A DNA stretch of 64,000 nt, taken from Rhodovastum sp963804495. GTDB lineage: Bacteria > Pseudomonadota > Alphaproteobacteria > Acetobacterales > Acetobacteraceae. Every line of letters begins with the position of its first letter. The stretch's first letter is position 1. Below are positions 1 to 8,238 of the stretch, piece by piece. Under the pieces are notes generated by a model, which was given only the letters and a program-made list of their open reading frames with translations, was not told where the DNA came from and searched no databases. The position numbers and the translations under genes were made by a program. The DNA lies in contig CAWDQN010000015.1 in assembly GCA_963804495.1 (NCBI GenBank), positions 1 through 64,000 on the forward strand, given 5' to 3'.

Positions 1-375
1 TCCGGTCAATGATCACGACCACCGCACCAGGTGCCGTCCTCGCAACCCACCAGCACTTCCCCAACCCACCGATCGGCACTGCCACCACCACCTCGCCCAA
101 GCCGCGAACTCGTCACCCTCGTGCCAAATGACAATTCTTTTTCAGCCTCTCTGCCAGCAGCTCGGCGTCAACGGATACGTTGGTGCGGGCTTTCTCTCCC
201 ATTCGAACGCCTGTCGTGTGTATTAGTGATGCTCACTGTCATCCCACACGGCCAAAGACAAGTCTCCTCCCCCGCACTTTCACGGCGCTGCCGTGGCGAC
301 CGCAGCGGATGTGCCGCCGCGAGGTTCCCACTCGTCGTGCTAGCCTGCCTTGATCCGCATCCCCATGCTTCACGG

Positions 376-588
376 ATGTTCGTCGTCACCGAAGCTGATG
401 CCGCTGCGATCCGCGCTGTCTTCGATCAGGAGGGCGAGCTGTCGGCCGCCATCGAATTGCGCCGGCGGTTTCCAGAGATCACCGATAACGCGAAGGCACG
501 GGCGTGCGCCCGGACCATCGCCGGGTGGACGCCGCTGCCGGCCACGCCGTGCTCCGTGACGCCACTGCGCCCTGGCAAGACGAGCTAA
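376..588 (+). CDS. Small hypothetical protein cut at its 3' end by IS1380
   Basis: A 70-codon frame starting MFVVTEADAAAIRAVFDQEG and running through ITDNAKARACARTIAGW. From memory, this resembles a short, very common alphaproteobacterial hypothetical protein often seen beside transposases, which normally ends soon after 'AGWxPLP'. Here the last residues look unrelated, and the stop codon falls inside the left terminal repeat of the IS1380 element at 585. The end is therefore probably a product of the insertion. The reading frame is open upstream to about 31, but that extension is proline- and serine-rich and unlike protein. No function can be given. Confidence 0.5.
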   Translation: MFVVTEADAAAIRAVFDQEGELSAAIELRRRFPEITDNAKARACARTIAGWTPLPATPCSVTPLRPGKTS

Positions 589-2211
589 CCCGCAAAATTC
601 ATCGTGGCTGTTTGCCCGCCTCCTGTAACGAGAGTTCTTCCACCGGTGGTTGTGCGGACATGACGTGCCTCGGCCACTGTGAGCAGTGGTCGGTGGGAGG
701 AAATCGGTTCGCGGCTGAGGGTTGACGGGAGAGGGCGGGGTCGGGGCGAAGAGCCCCGCGGCTCAGATGGCCAGGCGCGGCAAGCGTCCGAGCAGCAGGG
801 CGAAGATCACCTGATCCGGTGCGCTGGTTGGGAGGTGCAGCTTGATCTGGCTTTTCAGGTCCACCACGCGGGCAGCGATTTTCATCAACCGCAGGCGCAA
901 AGTGTCGAACTGCATGACCCGCCAGGATGACCGCCGCGGCATCAGCGCGCGCAGGTTCCACATCATCCAATATGCGCCGGCGTGGAGGAACAGCCGCAAT
1001 TGTTTGGCGGTGGCCGTGTGGCAGGAGGTGCGATCTGCCGCCAGGTGGGTCTTGAAAGACTTGATGTGGCTCTCGGCCTGGCCTCGCTGGCAGTAGACCT
1101 TCTGGTAGGTGGTGCGTGGCGATCCGCCGGCGAGGTTGGTGACGATGAAGCGCGTGTCCGCGCCGTCAGGTCCGGCATCGACGCGGGCGATGCTGCGTTC
1201 GACGCGATCCCAACTTGCGGCGCCGTCGTAGAACTTCTTGAAACGTCGGAGCTTGTCGGCTGCCCCGGTGGCGGCGAACCGCGCCGTCGTGCTTTGCTCC
1301 AGGCTGCCGATATGGCGGCGCAATGTTGTCGTCGGCGCGACGCCGAGGGCGTAGTCGACCCGGTTGGCACGGCAGAAGCGCAGCACCTCGGGGGTGCAGT
1401 AGTGGCTGTCGCCGCGCAGCAGGATTTCAACTCGCGGCCAGTGGCTGCGGATGCGGGCAATCAGCCGCCGCAGCAGCGTCACGATCTCGCGCCCGTCGGG
1501 ACGCCGCGCCGGGCGCGGCACCGCACCAACGAGGCGGCCGTCGCCGTCGAACACGACGATCGGTTGGAACCCGTACTCATCATAATAGGCGTTGAACAGC
1601 CGCAACTGCTGACCGCCATGGGCGGCATCAAAGGTGTCATCGACATCAAGCACGATCCGGCGCGGCACGTGGCGGAAGCTGTCGCGGTAGAAATCGACCA
1701 TGGCGTATCCCATGCGCAGCAGGGTGCGCTTGTCCGGCAGGTTCTCCAGCCGCGAGATGGTCGGCTGCGAGCACAGCGCAGCGCCGTCGGGCAGGCGCCC
1801 CATCGCCAGCTTGACCATCGGATCATGGCGCAGGGTGCCGGCGTCGTTGCCGTCTTCGTAGCCCGCGGCGATCATCAGCATGCGGAAACGGACGATCTCG
1901 TCGATCTGGTGGGTAACCTGTGCCGGCACACGGGGATCAGCGATGCAGCCTGCCACGCGATTGGCGATGCCAAGCCGCTGCTCGATCTCACGCAGCACCA
2001 GCAGCCCGCCGTCGGACGACAACCGCCCGCCGTCAAAGCGGGCAACGATCGGTTTGCCAGCGACCGGTGACAGGCCGGCCAATGGGGCGGGACATACAAA
2101 CTGGGCGAGCATGGCGTTCTGACATCCAGCGGAAATGGGCAGATATCAAAATCATAGGTGGAATCAAAATGTTGTACAAGACCCAAAACCGGAGTGAATT
2201 ATGCGGGCTAG
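585..2211 (-). mobile_element. IS1380-family insertion sequence
   Basis: About 1.63 kb, the usual size for IS1380 elements. The ends carry inverted repeats: ctaacccgcaaaattc at 585-600, and at 2196-2211 the reverse complement of ctagcccgcataattc, 14 of 16 bases matching. The element holds a single transposase gene on the minus strand. IS1380 elements usually duplicate 4 bp of target. The flanks here (cgag and gttg) do not match, so either the true ends are a few bases away or the flank has rearranged since insertion. The left end interrupts the small gene at 376. Confidence 0.7.
763..2112 (-). CDS. IS1380-family transposase
   Basis: 449 aa, full length for the family. The N-terminus has the typical 'RFDGGRLSSDGGLLVLRE' block, followed by 'MLMIAAGYEDGNDA' and 'LDVDDTFDAAHGGQQLRLFN', which carries the first catalytic aspartates of the DDE domain. 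'LLRGDSHYCTPEVL' follows near residue 225. The C-terminal part is arginine-rich and includes 'HLAADRTSCHTATANQ'-like residues of the nuclease fold. No frameshift or internal stop is seen, so the enzyme may be active in cut-and-paste transposition of the element at 585-2211. Confidence 0.93.
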   Translation of the reverse strand: MLAQFVCPAPLAGLSPVAGKPIVARFDGGRLSSDGGLLVLREIEQRLGIANRVAGCIADPRVPAQVTHQIDEIVRFRMLMIAAGYEDGNDAGTLRHDPMVKLAMGRLPDGAALCSQPTISRLENLPDKRTLLRMGYAMVDFYRDSFRHVPRRIVLDVDDTFDAAHGGQQLRLFNAYYDEYGFQPIVVFDGDGRLVGAVPRPARRPDGREIVTLLRRLIARIRSHWPRVEILLRGDSHYCTPEVLRFCRANRVDYALGVAPTTTLRRHIGSLEQSTTARFAATGAADKLRRFKKFYDGAASWDRVERSIARVDAGPDGADTRFIVTNLAGGSPRTTYQKVYCQRGQAESHIKSFKTHLAADRTSCHTATAKQLRLFLHAGAYWMMWNLRALMPRRSSWRVMQFDTLRLRLMKIAARVVDLKSQIKLHLPTSAPDQVIFALLLGRLPRLAI

Positions 2212-2462
2212 GTTGGAAGGCGATTTTGCCAAAGAGCTGTGCCCAAATCGCCTGCGCCATTGGGCGCGCCACGTGCGGCGGATTGATAATCGCTCGGCGC
2301 ATTTGTGTGCTGCAAGATTGCATATTGTAACTCGCTACGCCCATTGTATGATTGCGTTGATCGTCCAATTGGACGCTTTGAGGTTCCGCGAAGCTCGATC
2401 GTGGAGCGGCAAGGCGCTTTGGATCCGGTTGATCGCTCCGCCGCCCTAGAAGGACAAAGGCC
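2112..2462. other. Gap holding the IS1380 right end and the leader of the CBS gene
   Basis: About 350 bases without a convincing gene. The first 100 bases are the upstream part of the IS1380 transposase and the right terminal repeat, ending at 2211. The remainder is less GC-rich than the genes around it and forms the leader of the CBS-domain gene, with a plausible ribosome binding site (aggacaaagg) just before the start at 2463. No clear promoter hexamers stand out. Confidence 0.5.
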
Positions 2463-3002
2463 ATGACGGTTGCCGCAATTCTCAAGCATAAAGGTTGTGA
2501 AGTATTTTCTGTCCGACCAACCGACACGATTGCCGAGGTCGCTCGAAATCTTTCCGAGCGTCGTATCGGAGCGGTAGTAGTGATCAACTCCGTAGGGCAA
2601 TTGCTGGGCATCCTCAATGAACGTGACATCGTGAATGCTCTCGCCTCCAACGGTGCGTGGGTTCTGGAGATGTCGGCGGCACAGTTGATGAGCCGTGTTC
2701 TCAAGGTTGCCACGCCGCAGACCACCACCGGGGAAGCCTTGGCGATGATGGCGGCTGGCCATATTCGCCATCTGGCTGTGATAGACCATGGCACATTAGT
2801 TGGGCTTATAAGCATTGGGGACGTTGTGAAGAATCGGATAATGCAGCATGAGATCGAAGTTGATACGTTGCGCGCCTACGTCTCTGGTACAGACTATACA
2901 GTAAATTCCATAATTCCATCGTGGTTAGGCGGCGGACAGGATATTGGTCACGCATCGGCGCGGGGTTCAGTTTCATCTCTAGCAGATATAACAGGTCGCT
3001 GA
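2463..3002 (+). CDS. CBS-domain protein (tandem CBS pair)
   Basis: 179 aa. Two CBS motifs follow one another: residues about 8-60 ('DTIAEVARNLSERRIGAVVV', 'GILNERDIVNALA') and about 72-130 ('ATPQTTTGEALAMMAAGHIR', 'LVGLISIGDVVKNRI'). Such pairs bind adenine nucleotides and act as energy or redox sensors. Alphaproteobacterial stand-alone CBS proteins are usually about 143 aa, ending shortly after the 'LRAYV' helix. Here about 35 further residues (TDYTVNSIIPSWLGGG...) look unrelated and may be a read-through tail. The gene sits alone between two IS regions, so its partner is unknown. Confidence 0.85.
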   Translation: MTVAAILKHKGCEVFSVRPTDTIAEVARNLSERRIGAVVVINSVGQLLGILNERDIVNALASNGAWVLEMSAAQLMSRVLKVATPQTTTGEALAMMAAGHIRHLAVIDHGTLVGLISIGDVVKNRIMQHEIEVDTLRAYVSGTDYTVNSIIPSWLGGGQDIGHASARGSVSSLADITGR

Positions 3003-3675
3003 ATTTTATGATTCGTGCGTTCATTCACCATATTCTGTAACGTTACGCTGTCTTGTGTGGGGCGTTGCCACGGCACCTCTGCTAAACCCTCTCGATTGGT
3101 TTCGCTGCGCCTGGCCGTAATTGCTCACCTGGGGACCGATCCTTCTTTCGTATGCGCCAGGGCAGATGCGTGTATTGCGGTCAGGGGCGATGTGGGGTGA
3201 ACGAGCGCCGGGCTAACCTCGTTGTCGTGTGTGCAGCCGGGGGCGGCGAGCGCGAGAATGCTCATGGGCGGTTCGGCTACGTCGACGGCGCCGACGAAGG
3301 AGCGTTCATCTGCCACGGCATCAGTTTGAGGTGGGCAACGGAAACTGGACAGGCTGCTAATCTTACTGTGTCATAAACTTGGTGGGACGGGAGAGGAGCT
3401 GGCAGCACGGACAGCGCGGAAGGCGGCGAGGGATGGAGCGTGCGATGGCGACCCGGACGGAGGTAATCGAGTTGGGCACGTGACGTTCAGGTCTCATCGG
3501 GGGATCCGCGGGGGTCGATAACCAACGGGAAGGGGATATTCTTCGCGGAGCAATCCGTCACATGGTCCTGAGGGGGGAATCGTGTGCCTTTCGGAGACTA
3601 TTGCCTCGCGTCATTGAATTTGGAAGGCCGTCGTGATTCCCTGGGGCTGTCGGTTCGGTTTGCCAGGGGGCGGTC
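3003..3675. other. Gap of about 670 bases with no convincing gene
   Basis: Only short frames on both strands, none with a recognisable family or good coding character. The stretch lies between the CBS gene and the IS630 remnant and probably contains unrecognised debris of mobile elements. Nothing can be assigned from sequence alone. Confidence 0.5.
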
Positions 3676-3930
3676 ATGTCGGAGACTGGGGTCAAGAAGC
3701 ACGTGGTGCGGCTGAGCGCCGAAGAGCGCGAGGCGCTGGAGGCGATGATCAGCAAGGGCAAGGGGCCCGCCGGGCAGCTTCTCAAGGCGCCGATTCTGCT
3801 CAAGGCCGATATTTCGGATGCGGGCGATGGTTGGAGCGACGAACGCATCGTCGAAGCTCTGGAGACCAGCCTGTCGACGGTCTATCGCACGCGCCAGCTG
3901 TCGGTGGAGGATGGCCTAGACACCGCGCTT
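3676..3930 (+). pseudogene. IS630-family transposase, N-terminal remnant
   Basis: The frame opens MSETGVKKHVVRLSAEEREA and continues through 'GKGPAGQLLKAPILLKADIS', 'GWSDERIVEALETSLSTVYR' and 'EDGLDTALNR'. This is the helix-turn-helix N-terminal domain typical of IS630 transposases. Around 3930 similarity stops abruptly: the catalytic DDE part is missing and the sequence becomes the end of an IS5-type element in the opposite direction. About 85 of the expected 340 or so residues remain, so it cannot encode a working transposase. The frame stays open by chance to 4146. Confidence 0.8.
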
Positions 3931-4345
3931 AACAGGCTGCGGAAAAACCGGGAGAGACTGGCCAGTTTCCTGGCTTTTGATTCCTGGCATGGCCTTGGAA
4001 GAGGCGAATTTGGGGTTTTCCGCTGCGCTGCCGGGCCAAAATTGCGGTCCCGGGCGGGTTTTGGACGGACTCCAGGTGTCGCTACGCCGCGGCACCCAGC
4101 AGCTTTGGCATCCGGATCAGGTTGTAGGCCGCCGCCGAGAGGGTGAACATCCAGTTGACCCGTGGCGTGCCGCGGTATCGCGTCTTGCGCTGCCCGCCCA
4201 CCGTCTTCATCCAGCCGAACACCTCTTCGATCCGCTTGCGCGCCCGCGGCGCGGATCTCCAGGGCGAAATAGACGAGATGGTTGGTCGTCCAGATCGCGA
4301 TCGCCAGGAAGCCCAGGATCCAGTCGCGCAGCACCCCAACACCAT
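3931..4345 (-). pseudogene. IS5-family transposase, C-terminal remnant
   Basis: On the minus strand the frame 4082-4345 ends with 'RKRIEEVFGWMKTVGGQRKT', 'GTPRVNWMFTLSAAAYNLIR' and 'MPKLLGAAA' before a TAG stop. This is the conserved C-terminus (Y-(2)-R-(3)-E-(6)-K region) of IS5 transposases. The first 30 or so residues of the frame are not transposase-like, so the upstream part is either frameshifted or missing. Downstream, about 150 bases run to 'ggtttttccgcagcctgtta' at the junction with the IS630 gene, which looks like the element's terminal repeat. The piece is an end fragment inserted into the IS630 gene. Confidence 0.7.
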
Positions 4346-4405
4346 GCTGTCAGATTGCCACCACCGACATGGCGACGCCCGGCGCCGGCGGCAAGTTGGT
4401 GCGGG

Positions 4406-4849
4406 TCATGCCGAAAGCTCGGCGGCAATCATGGCGGCGACGGTCTCGACCGCGGCGGCGACTTTGGGCGAGACCGGCGCGCCGGGGTCGAAGCACACGC
4501 CCTCGATGGCGTGCACCACGGCGCGCGGCGGCAGGCTGCCGAGCCGGCGCGACAGCGCCACCGCCTCCGGCAGGCCGAACGCGTGGGTAGAGCCGAACGC
4601 CAGGTCGCGCGGAAGATCGTTGGCGGCGAGGTCGAGACGATGGATGCGGCCGGGTGCACCCATCTGCGCCGCGGCATCGACCAGCACCAAGGACGGCGCA
4701 CCCTCCCATGCCTCCAGCAATGCCAGCGCATCGCCATGACGTTCTAGCACCACGGCGCCGATGTGCCCGGCCAGCAGGCGTGCCACCAGAGGCCCTGCCG
4801 CATCATCGCCGCGGTCGGGATTGCCGAAACCGATGACCAGGGGGTTCAA
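4406..4849 (-). CDS. [NiFe] hydrogenase maturation protease
   Basis: 147 aa, the usual size of the HycI/HoxW/HyaD family. It starts MNPLVIGFGNPDRGDDAAGP, the family signature in which the aspartate after G-N-P binds nickel. A second metal-ligand region is the 'LVLVDAAAQMGAPG' strand near residue 55, and 'STHAFGLPEAVALSRRLGSL' near residue 90 carries the conserved histidine. These cytoplasmic endopeptidases trim the C-terminal extension of the large subunit once Ni and Fe(CN)2CO are in place. It is the last gene of the operon, 27 bases after the corrected stop of the large subunit, which fits a dedicated partner. No hyp genes are in the window, so these must be elsewhere. Confidence 0.92.
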   Translation of the reverse strand: MNPLVIGFGNPDRGDDAAGPLVARLLAGHIGAVVLERHGDALALLEAWEGAPSLVLVDAAAQMGAPGRIHRLDLAANDLPRDLAFGSTHAFGLPEAVALSRRLGSLPPRAVVHAIEGVCFDPGAPVSPKVAAAVETVAAMIAAELSA

Positions 4850-4876
4850 AACCGGAAGGTCAATCCCAGTTCCCGG

Positions 4877-6170
4877 TCACTCTCGCGTCACGGTAAGCTT
4901 GAGAAAATGGGTGGCGCAGGAAATGCACGGATCGTGGTTGCGTACCGCTGCCTCGCAGGCAAGTTGCAGCGCCGAAATCGGGATAATCGACGTGGCGGCT
5001 GGCAACGTCCAGCAGGTCCGCCTCGATGGCGGGCTGGTTCTGCGCGGTTGGCGGCACGATGCGGGCGGTTCGGATGGTGCCGTCGTCGTCGAGTTCATAG
5101 CGATGCCACAGCAGACCACGCGGCGCCTCTGTGGCCCAGGCGCCGGTGCCCGCGCGCGTGGTCAGTGGCACCGCGGCGGCCTGCGGCGGCCGGTACTCGG
5201 CAATCAGGCGCATCGCCTCCTCGCAGACGTAGATCGTCTCGATGGCGCGCACCAGGATGCTGCGATACGGGTTGCGGCACACCGGACGCAGCCCGACCTC
5301 GCGCGCCAGCGCCTGTATATGCGCGGGCAGGCGATCGAAATTCAGCGCGTAGCGGGCGAGCGGTCCGGTGAGGTAGCCGCCGCGCTCTCGCACCACCGCA
5401 TGCAGCGCGTTGGAATGGGCGATGTGGCGTTCTTCGAACACCGTCTCGAATGCGTCGAATGCGATGTCGATGCCGCTGGTGGAGGCGATGCGCCCTTCGT
5501 TCAGCGGGTATTCGGTCGGGTGGCGCAACGCTACCAGTTCCCAGTCGCGCTCGATATCGGGAAACTCGAAACCTTCCGCCCAGCGCAGGATCGCCACCGC
5601 GTCGTCGCGGGCGCGGGCGAGATCGGGCTGCAGCGCCGTCAGCTCGGCGCGCGAGGGCAGCCGCCAGAAGCCGCCGATGCGCACGTTGATGGGATGAATT
5701 TCCCGCCCACCCACCACCGTCATCAGCCGATTGCCGGCCTTCTTGGCCGCCAGCGCCCGCTTCACCAGGTCGCCATGCGCGGCGGCCATGGCGATGCCGT
5801 CCTCGTAGCCCAGGAAGTCCGGCGCGTGCAGCATGACCATGTGCAGCGCATGGCTCTCGATATACTCGCCGCAATACAGCAGCCGGCGCAGAGCGCGGAT
5901 CTCGGGTTCCGGTTGCATGCCGAAGGCGGACTCGATGGCGTGGCTGGCGCTCATTTGATACGCAACCGGGCAGATGCCGCAGATGCGCGCGGCAATGTCG
6001 GGCGCCTCGGTGGCGGCGCGGCCGGCCAGGAACGCCTCGAACAGTCGCGGCGGCTCGAAGATGGATAGGCGCACGGACTGCACCGTGCCGCCGGCGATAT
6101 CCACTTCCAGCGCGCCCTCGCCCTCGACCCGGGCGAGCATCTCGACGCGGATGCGCTTGATGTCAGGCAT
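4877..6170 (-). CDS. [NiFe] hydrogenase large subunit (group 3b-like), frameshifted near C-terminus
   Basis: Start MPDIKRIRVEMLARVEGEGA, overlapping the small-subunit stop by 8 bases. The first nickel-binding motif is intact ('ARICGICPVAYQMSASHAIE', near residue 65). Reading straight on, the frame ends at 4860 with nonsense residues. In the next frame 'CEAAVRNHDPCISCATHFLK' appears, the second nickel motif DPCxxCxxHF, ending at a TGA at 4877. One surplus base near 4970-4990 (within or next to cccgatttcggcgctg on the coding strand) joins the frames and gives about 430 aa, normal for group 3 enzymes. Without it, both C-terminal nickel cysteines are lost. Residues after the final His would be the peptide cut off by the protease gene downstream. 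Sequencing error or a real inactivating mutation: unresolved. Confidence 0.88.
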
Positions 6171-6930
6171 GGGCATCGGCCTCCTTGCGGAACGGCTCCG
6201 CGGCCGCGTTGAACGTGCGGAAGGCACGATGGATGTCGCGGCCCGAGGCCCCTAGCGCTTGCCACTGGGCGGCGAGCGAGCTGGTGTTGGTGGTCTCCGC
6301 CGGGCCGAAGCAACCGTAGCAGCCGCGATGGTAGCTCGGACACAGCCCGCCGCAGCCGGCATGGGTCACCGGCCCCAGGCAGGGGGTGCCGTGCGCCACC
6401 ATGACGCAGACCCGGCCGGACAGCTTGCAGTCGACGCAAACACTGTGCGCCGGCAGCACCGGCCGCCGCCCGGCCAGCAGCGCCGAAACCAGTTCGAGTA
6501 GCTGCCCTTTGTCGATCGGGCAGCCGTGCAGCTCGTAATCCACCTTCACATGCGCCGAAATCGGAGTGGAGGTGGCGAGCGTGTTGATGAAATCAGGCCT
6601 GGCATAGACAGCGCGCACCATGTCGCCCACGTTCGCGAAGTTGCGCAGCGCCTGGATGCCGCCGGAGGTGGCGCAGGCGCCGATGCTCACCAGGATCAGG
6701 GTTTCGTCGCGCAGCGCGCGCAGGCGCGCGATGTCGTGCTCGGTGGTGATGCTGCCCTCGACCAGGGTGACATCATAGGGGCCGGGCTGCATCGCCCGCG
6801 AGGCCTCGGGGAAATTGGCGATCTCCACCGCGCCGGCCACCGCCAGCAACTCGTCCTCGCAATCCAGAAGCGAAAGCTGGCAGCCGTCGCAGGAGGCGAA
6901 TTTCACCACCGCCAGGCGTGGCCGGGCCAT
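6163..6930 (-). CDS. [NiFe] hydrogenase small subunit (group 3b-like)
   Basis: 255 aa starting MARPRLAVVKFASCDGCQLS; the CDGC pair near residue 15 binds the proximal [4Fe-4S] cluster. Further ligands are in 'VSIGACATSGG' (about 85), 'YELHGCPIDKGQ' (about 140) and the C-terminal cysteine series 'CVDCKLSGRVC', 'HAGCGGLCPSYHRGCYGCFG'. That is enough cysteines for three cubane clusters. There is no Tat signal, so the enzyme is cytoplasmic, as expected for NAD(P)-linked group 3 hydrogenases. It passes electrons between the NiFe site in the large subunit and the flavin subunit encoded just upstream, whose stop is 2 bases before this start. Confidence 0.93.
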   Translation of the reverse strand: MARPRLAVVKFASCDGCQLSLLDCEDELLAVAGAVEIANFPEASRAMQPGPYDVTLVEGSITTEHDIARLRALRDETLILVSIGACATSGGIQALRNFANVGDMVRAVYARPDFINTLATSTPISAHVKVDYELHGCPIDKGQLLELVSALLAGRRPVLPAHSVCVDCKLSGRVCVMVAHGTPCLGPVTHAGCGGLCPSYHRGCYGCFGPAETTNTSSLAAQWQALGASGRDIHRAFRTFNAAAEPFRKEADAHA

Positions 6931-6932
6931 CG

Positions 6933-7760
6933 TCAGATCTCCCGCACGGTGAAAATGGAGGCAATGCGGTCGTAGCGCATCACCGCGCCCTGCTTGCACA
7001 CGAAGTCAGGGCCGAACTGGCACCGGCCGCACAGGCCGGTGCCGCATTTCATGCTGCGCTCCATCGACACGTAAATCTGCTCGAACGGCATGCCGGCGCC
7101 CTGCAGCGCCTGGACGGAAAACCGCATCATCACCTCCGGCCCGCACACCATGGCGATGGTGCGTGCGGGATCGACGCCGGCGCGCGGGATCAGCTCGGTC
7201 ACCACGCCCACCGCGCCATGCCAGGAGCGGTGGGCACGGTCCACGGTGATCTCGATCTGCACATCCAGCATGCGCCGCCACAGCGCCAATTCCTCACGGT
7301 ACAGGATGTCTTGCGGGCTGCGGGTGCCGTACAGCAAGGAAACGCGGCCGTAGCGTTCGCGGTTGGCCAGCACATGGCGTACCGCCGGGCGCAGCGGCGC
7401 CATCCCGAGCCCGCCGGCGATGATCAGCACGTCGTGGCCCACCGCCTCGGCGACCGGCCAGACGGTGCCGTACGGGCCGCGCACGCCGATTTCCTGGCCC
7501 GGCTCCAGCTGGATGATCGCCTTGCTGACCGCGCCGACGCCACGCAGCGTCTGTGCCAGCGGGGCGCCCTCGATCGGGGCGCCGCTGACGCTGATCGGCG
7601 CCTCGCCGACGCCGAGCATATACAGCATGGTGAACTGGCCGGGCGCCGGCTCGGGGATGGCGGCACCGACCGGAACCAGATCGACCGTCGCGGTGTCCGG
7701 CGTGTCCTGCCGTACCGCGATGACGCGATAGGGCAGCGGCAGGTAAGGGCTCACTTGCAT
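6933..7760 (-). CDS. Hydrogenase gamma subunit, FAD/NAD(P)-binding with [2Fe-2S] cluster
   Basis: 275 aa from MQVSPYLPLPYRVIAVRQDT; this start is preceded by a good GAGGAG site 10 bases after the previous gene. It is a ferredoxin-NADP reductase fold: the FAD domain comes first, then the NAD(P) domain ('ADVLIIAGGLGMAPLRPAVR'-like around residue 115, and 'IAMVCGPEVMMRF' near 210). The C-terminal 'CGTGLCGRCQFGPDFVCKQG' supplies four cysteines for the [2Fe-2S] cluster seen in dihydroorotate dehydrogenase electron-transfer subunits. In group 3b enzymes this subunit exchanges electrons with NADP(H). It sits between the cyclic-nucleotide-binding gene and the small subunit. Confidence 0.92.
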   Translation of the reverse strand: MQVSPYLPLPYRVIAVRQDTPDTATVDLVPVGAAIPEPAPGQFTMLYMLGVGEAPISVSGAPIEGAPLAQTLRGVGAVSKAIIQLEPGQEIGVRGPYGTVWPVAEAVGHDVLIIAGGLGMAPLRPAVRHVLANRERYGRVSLLYGTRSPQDILYREELALWRRMLDVQIEITVDRAHRSWHGAVGVVTELIPRAGVDPARTIAMVCGPEVMMRFSVQALQGAGMPFEQIYVSMERSMKCGTGLCGRCQFGPDFVCKQGAVMRYDRIASIFTVREI

Positions 7761-7770
7761 GCCAGGCTCC

Positions 7771-8238
7771 TCACGCCGGATCCGGCCGGCCGTAGACATC
7801 GAGCAGGTGCAGATGCGCGGCCTGCAGGCGGCGCACCAGCAGCGGCGCGAAGCGTTTCATCATCGCGTAGCCGATCCGCGGGTCGGCCTCGCATTTGCCG
7901 CGCAGGCAGGCGGCGTCGATGCCGAGCGCGCGCACCGGCGTGCGGGCCCGCGCGTCGCTGTTCCAGCGATAGGGCGGGATCAGCCAGGAGGCGCCGACGA
8001 TATCGTCGGCATGCACGGTACCGAGCACCAGGGTGGGGCGGCCGGCGGCGTGGATCTCCAGCGCCACATCGCCCTCGCGCAGCAGGAAGAACTCGCCCAC
8101 CGCTTCGCCCTCATGAAAAAGATAAGTGTCGGGCTCAAAATGGACGGTGCGGGCACAGCTGGCGATCGCCGCCCCTATATCGGCATCGAGCCCGGCGAAG
8201 AAAGGCTGCGCCAGAACGATGCTCTCAAGCGTCTCCAT
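7771..8238 (-). CDS. Stand-alone cyclic nucleotide-binding domain protein
   Basis: 155 aa starting METLESIVLAQPFFAGLDAD. The middle shows the cNMP-binding beta-roll: 'HFEPDTYLFHEGEAVGEFFL', then 'LREGDVALEIHAAGRP' and 'LGTVHADDIVGASWLIPPYR', where the phosphate-binding cassette lies. There is no helix-turn-helix after the domain, so it is not a complete Crp/Fnr regulator. Residues 120-155 form a helix ending in 'HLLDVYGRPDPA'. It is embedded in the hydrogenase operon, overlapping the beta-subunit gene by 14 bases, so it is probably a ligand-sensing or assembly accessory of the complex. The ligand is unknown. Confidence 0.88.
   Translation of the reverse strand: METLESIVLAQPFFAGLDADIGAAIASCARTVHFEPDTYLFHEGEAVGEFFLLREGDVALEIHAAGRPTLVLGTVHADDIVGASWLIPPYRWNSDARARTPVRALGIDAACLRGKCEADPRIGYAMMKRFAPLLVRRLQAAHLHLLDVYGRPDPA

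Noticed and set aside
982..2070. A 362-codon frame opposite the IS1380 transposase
   Set aside because: Mirror frame of a well-identified transposase; no family match.
581..2215. 4-bp target duplication for the IS1380 element
   Set aside because: Flanking bases cgag and gttg do not match, so no duplication can be claimed even though the terminal repeats are good.
3125..3376. Short frames on both strands that might be a small gene
   Set aside because: No ribosome binding site, no conserved motif, and composition does not favour either frame.
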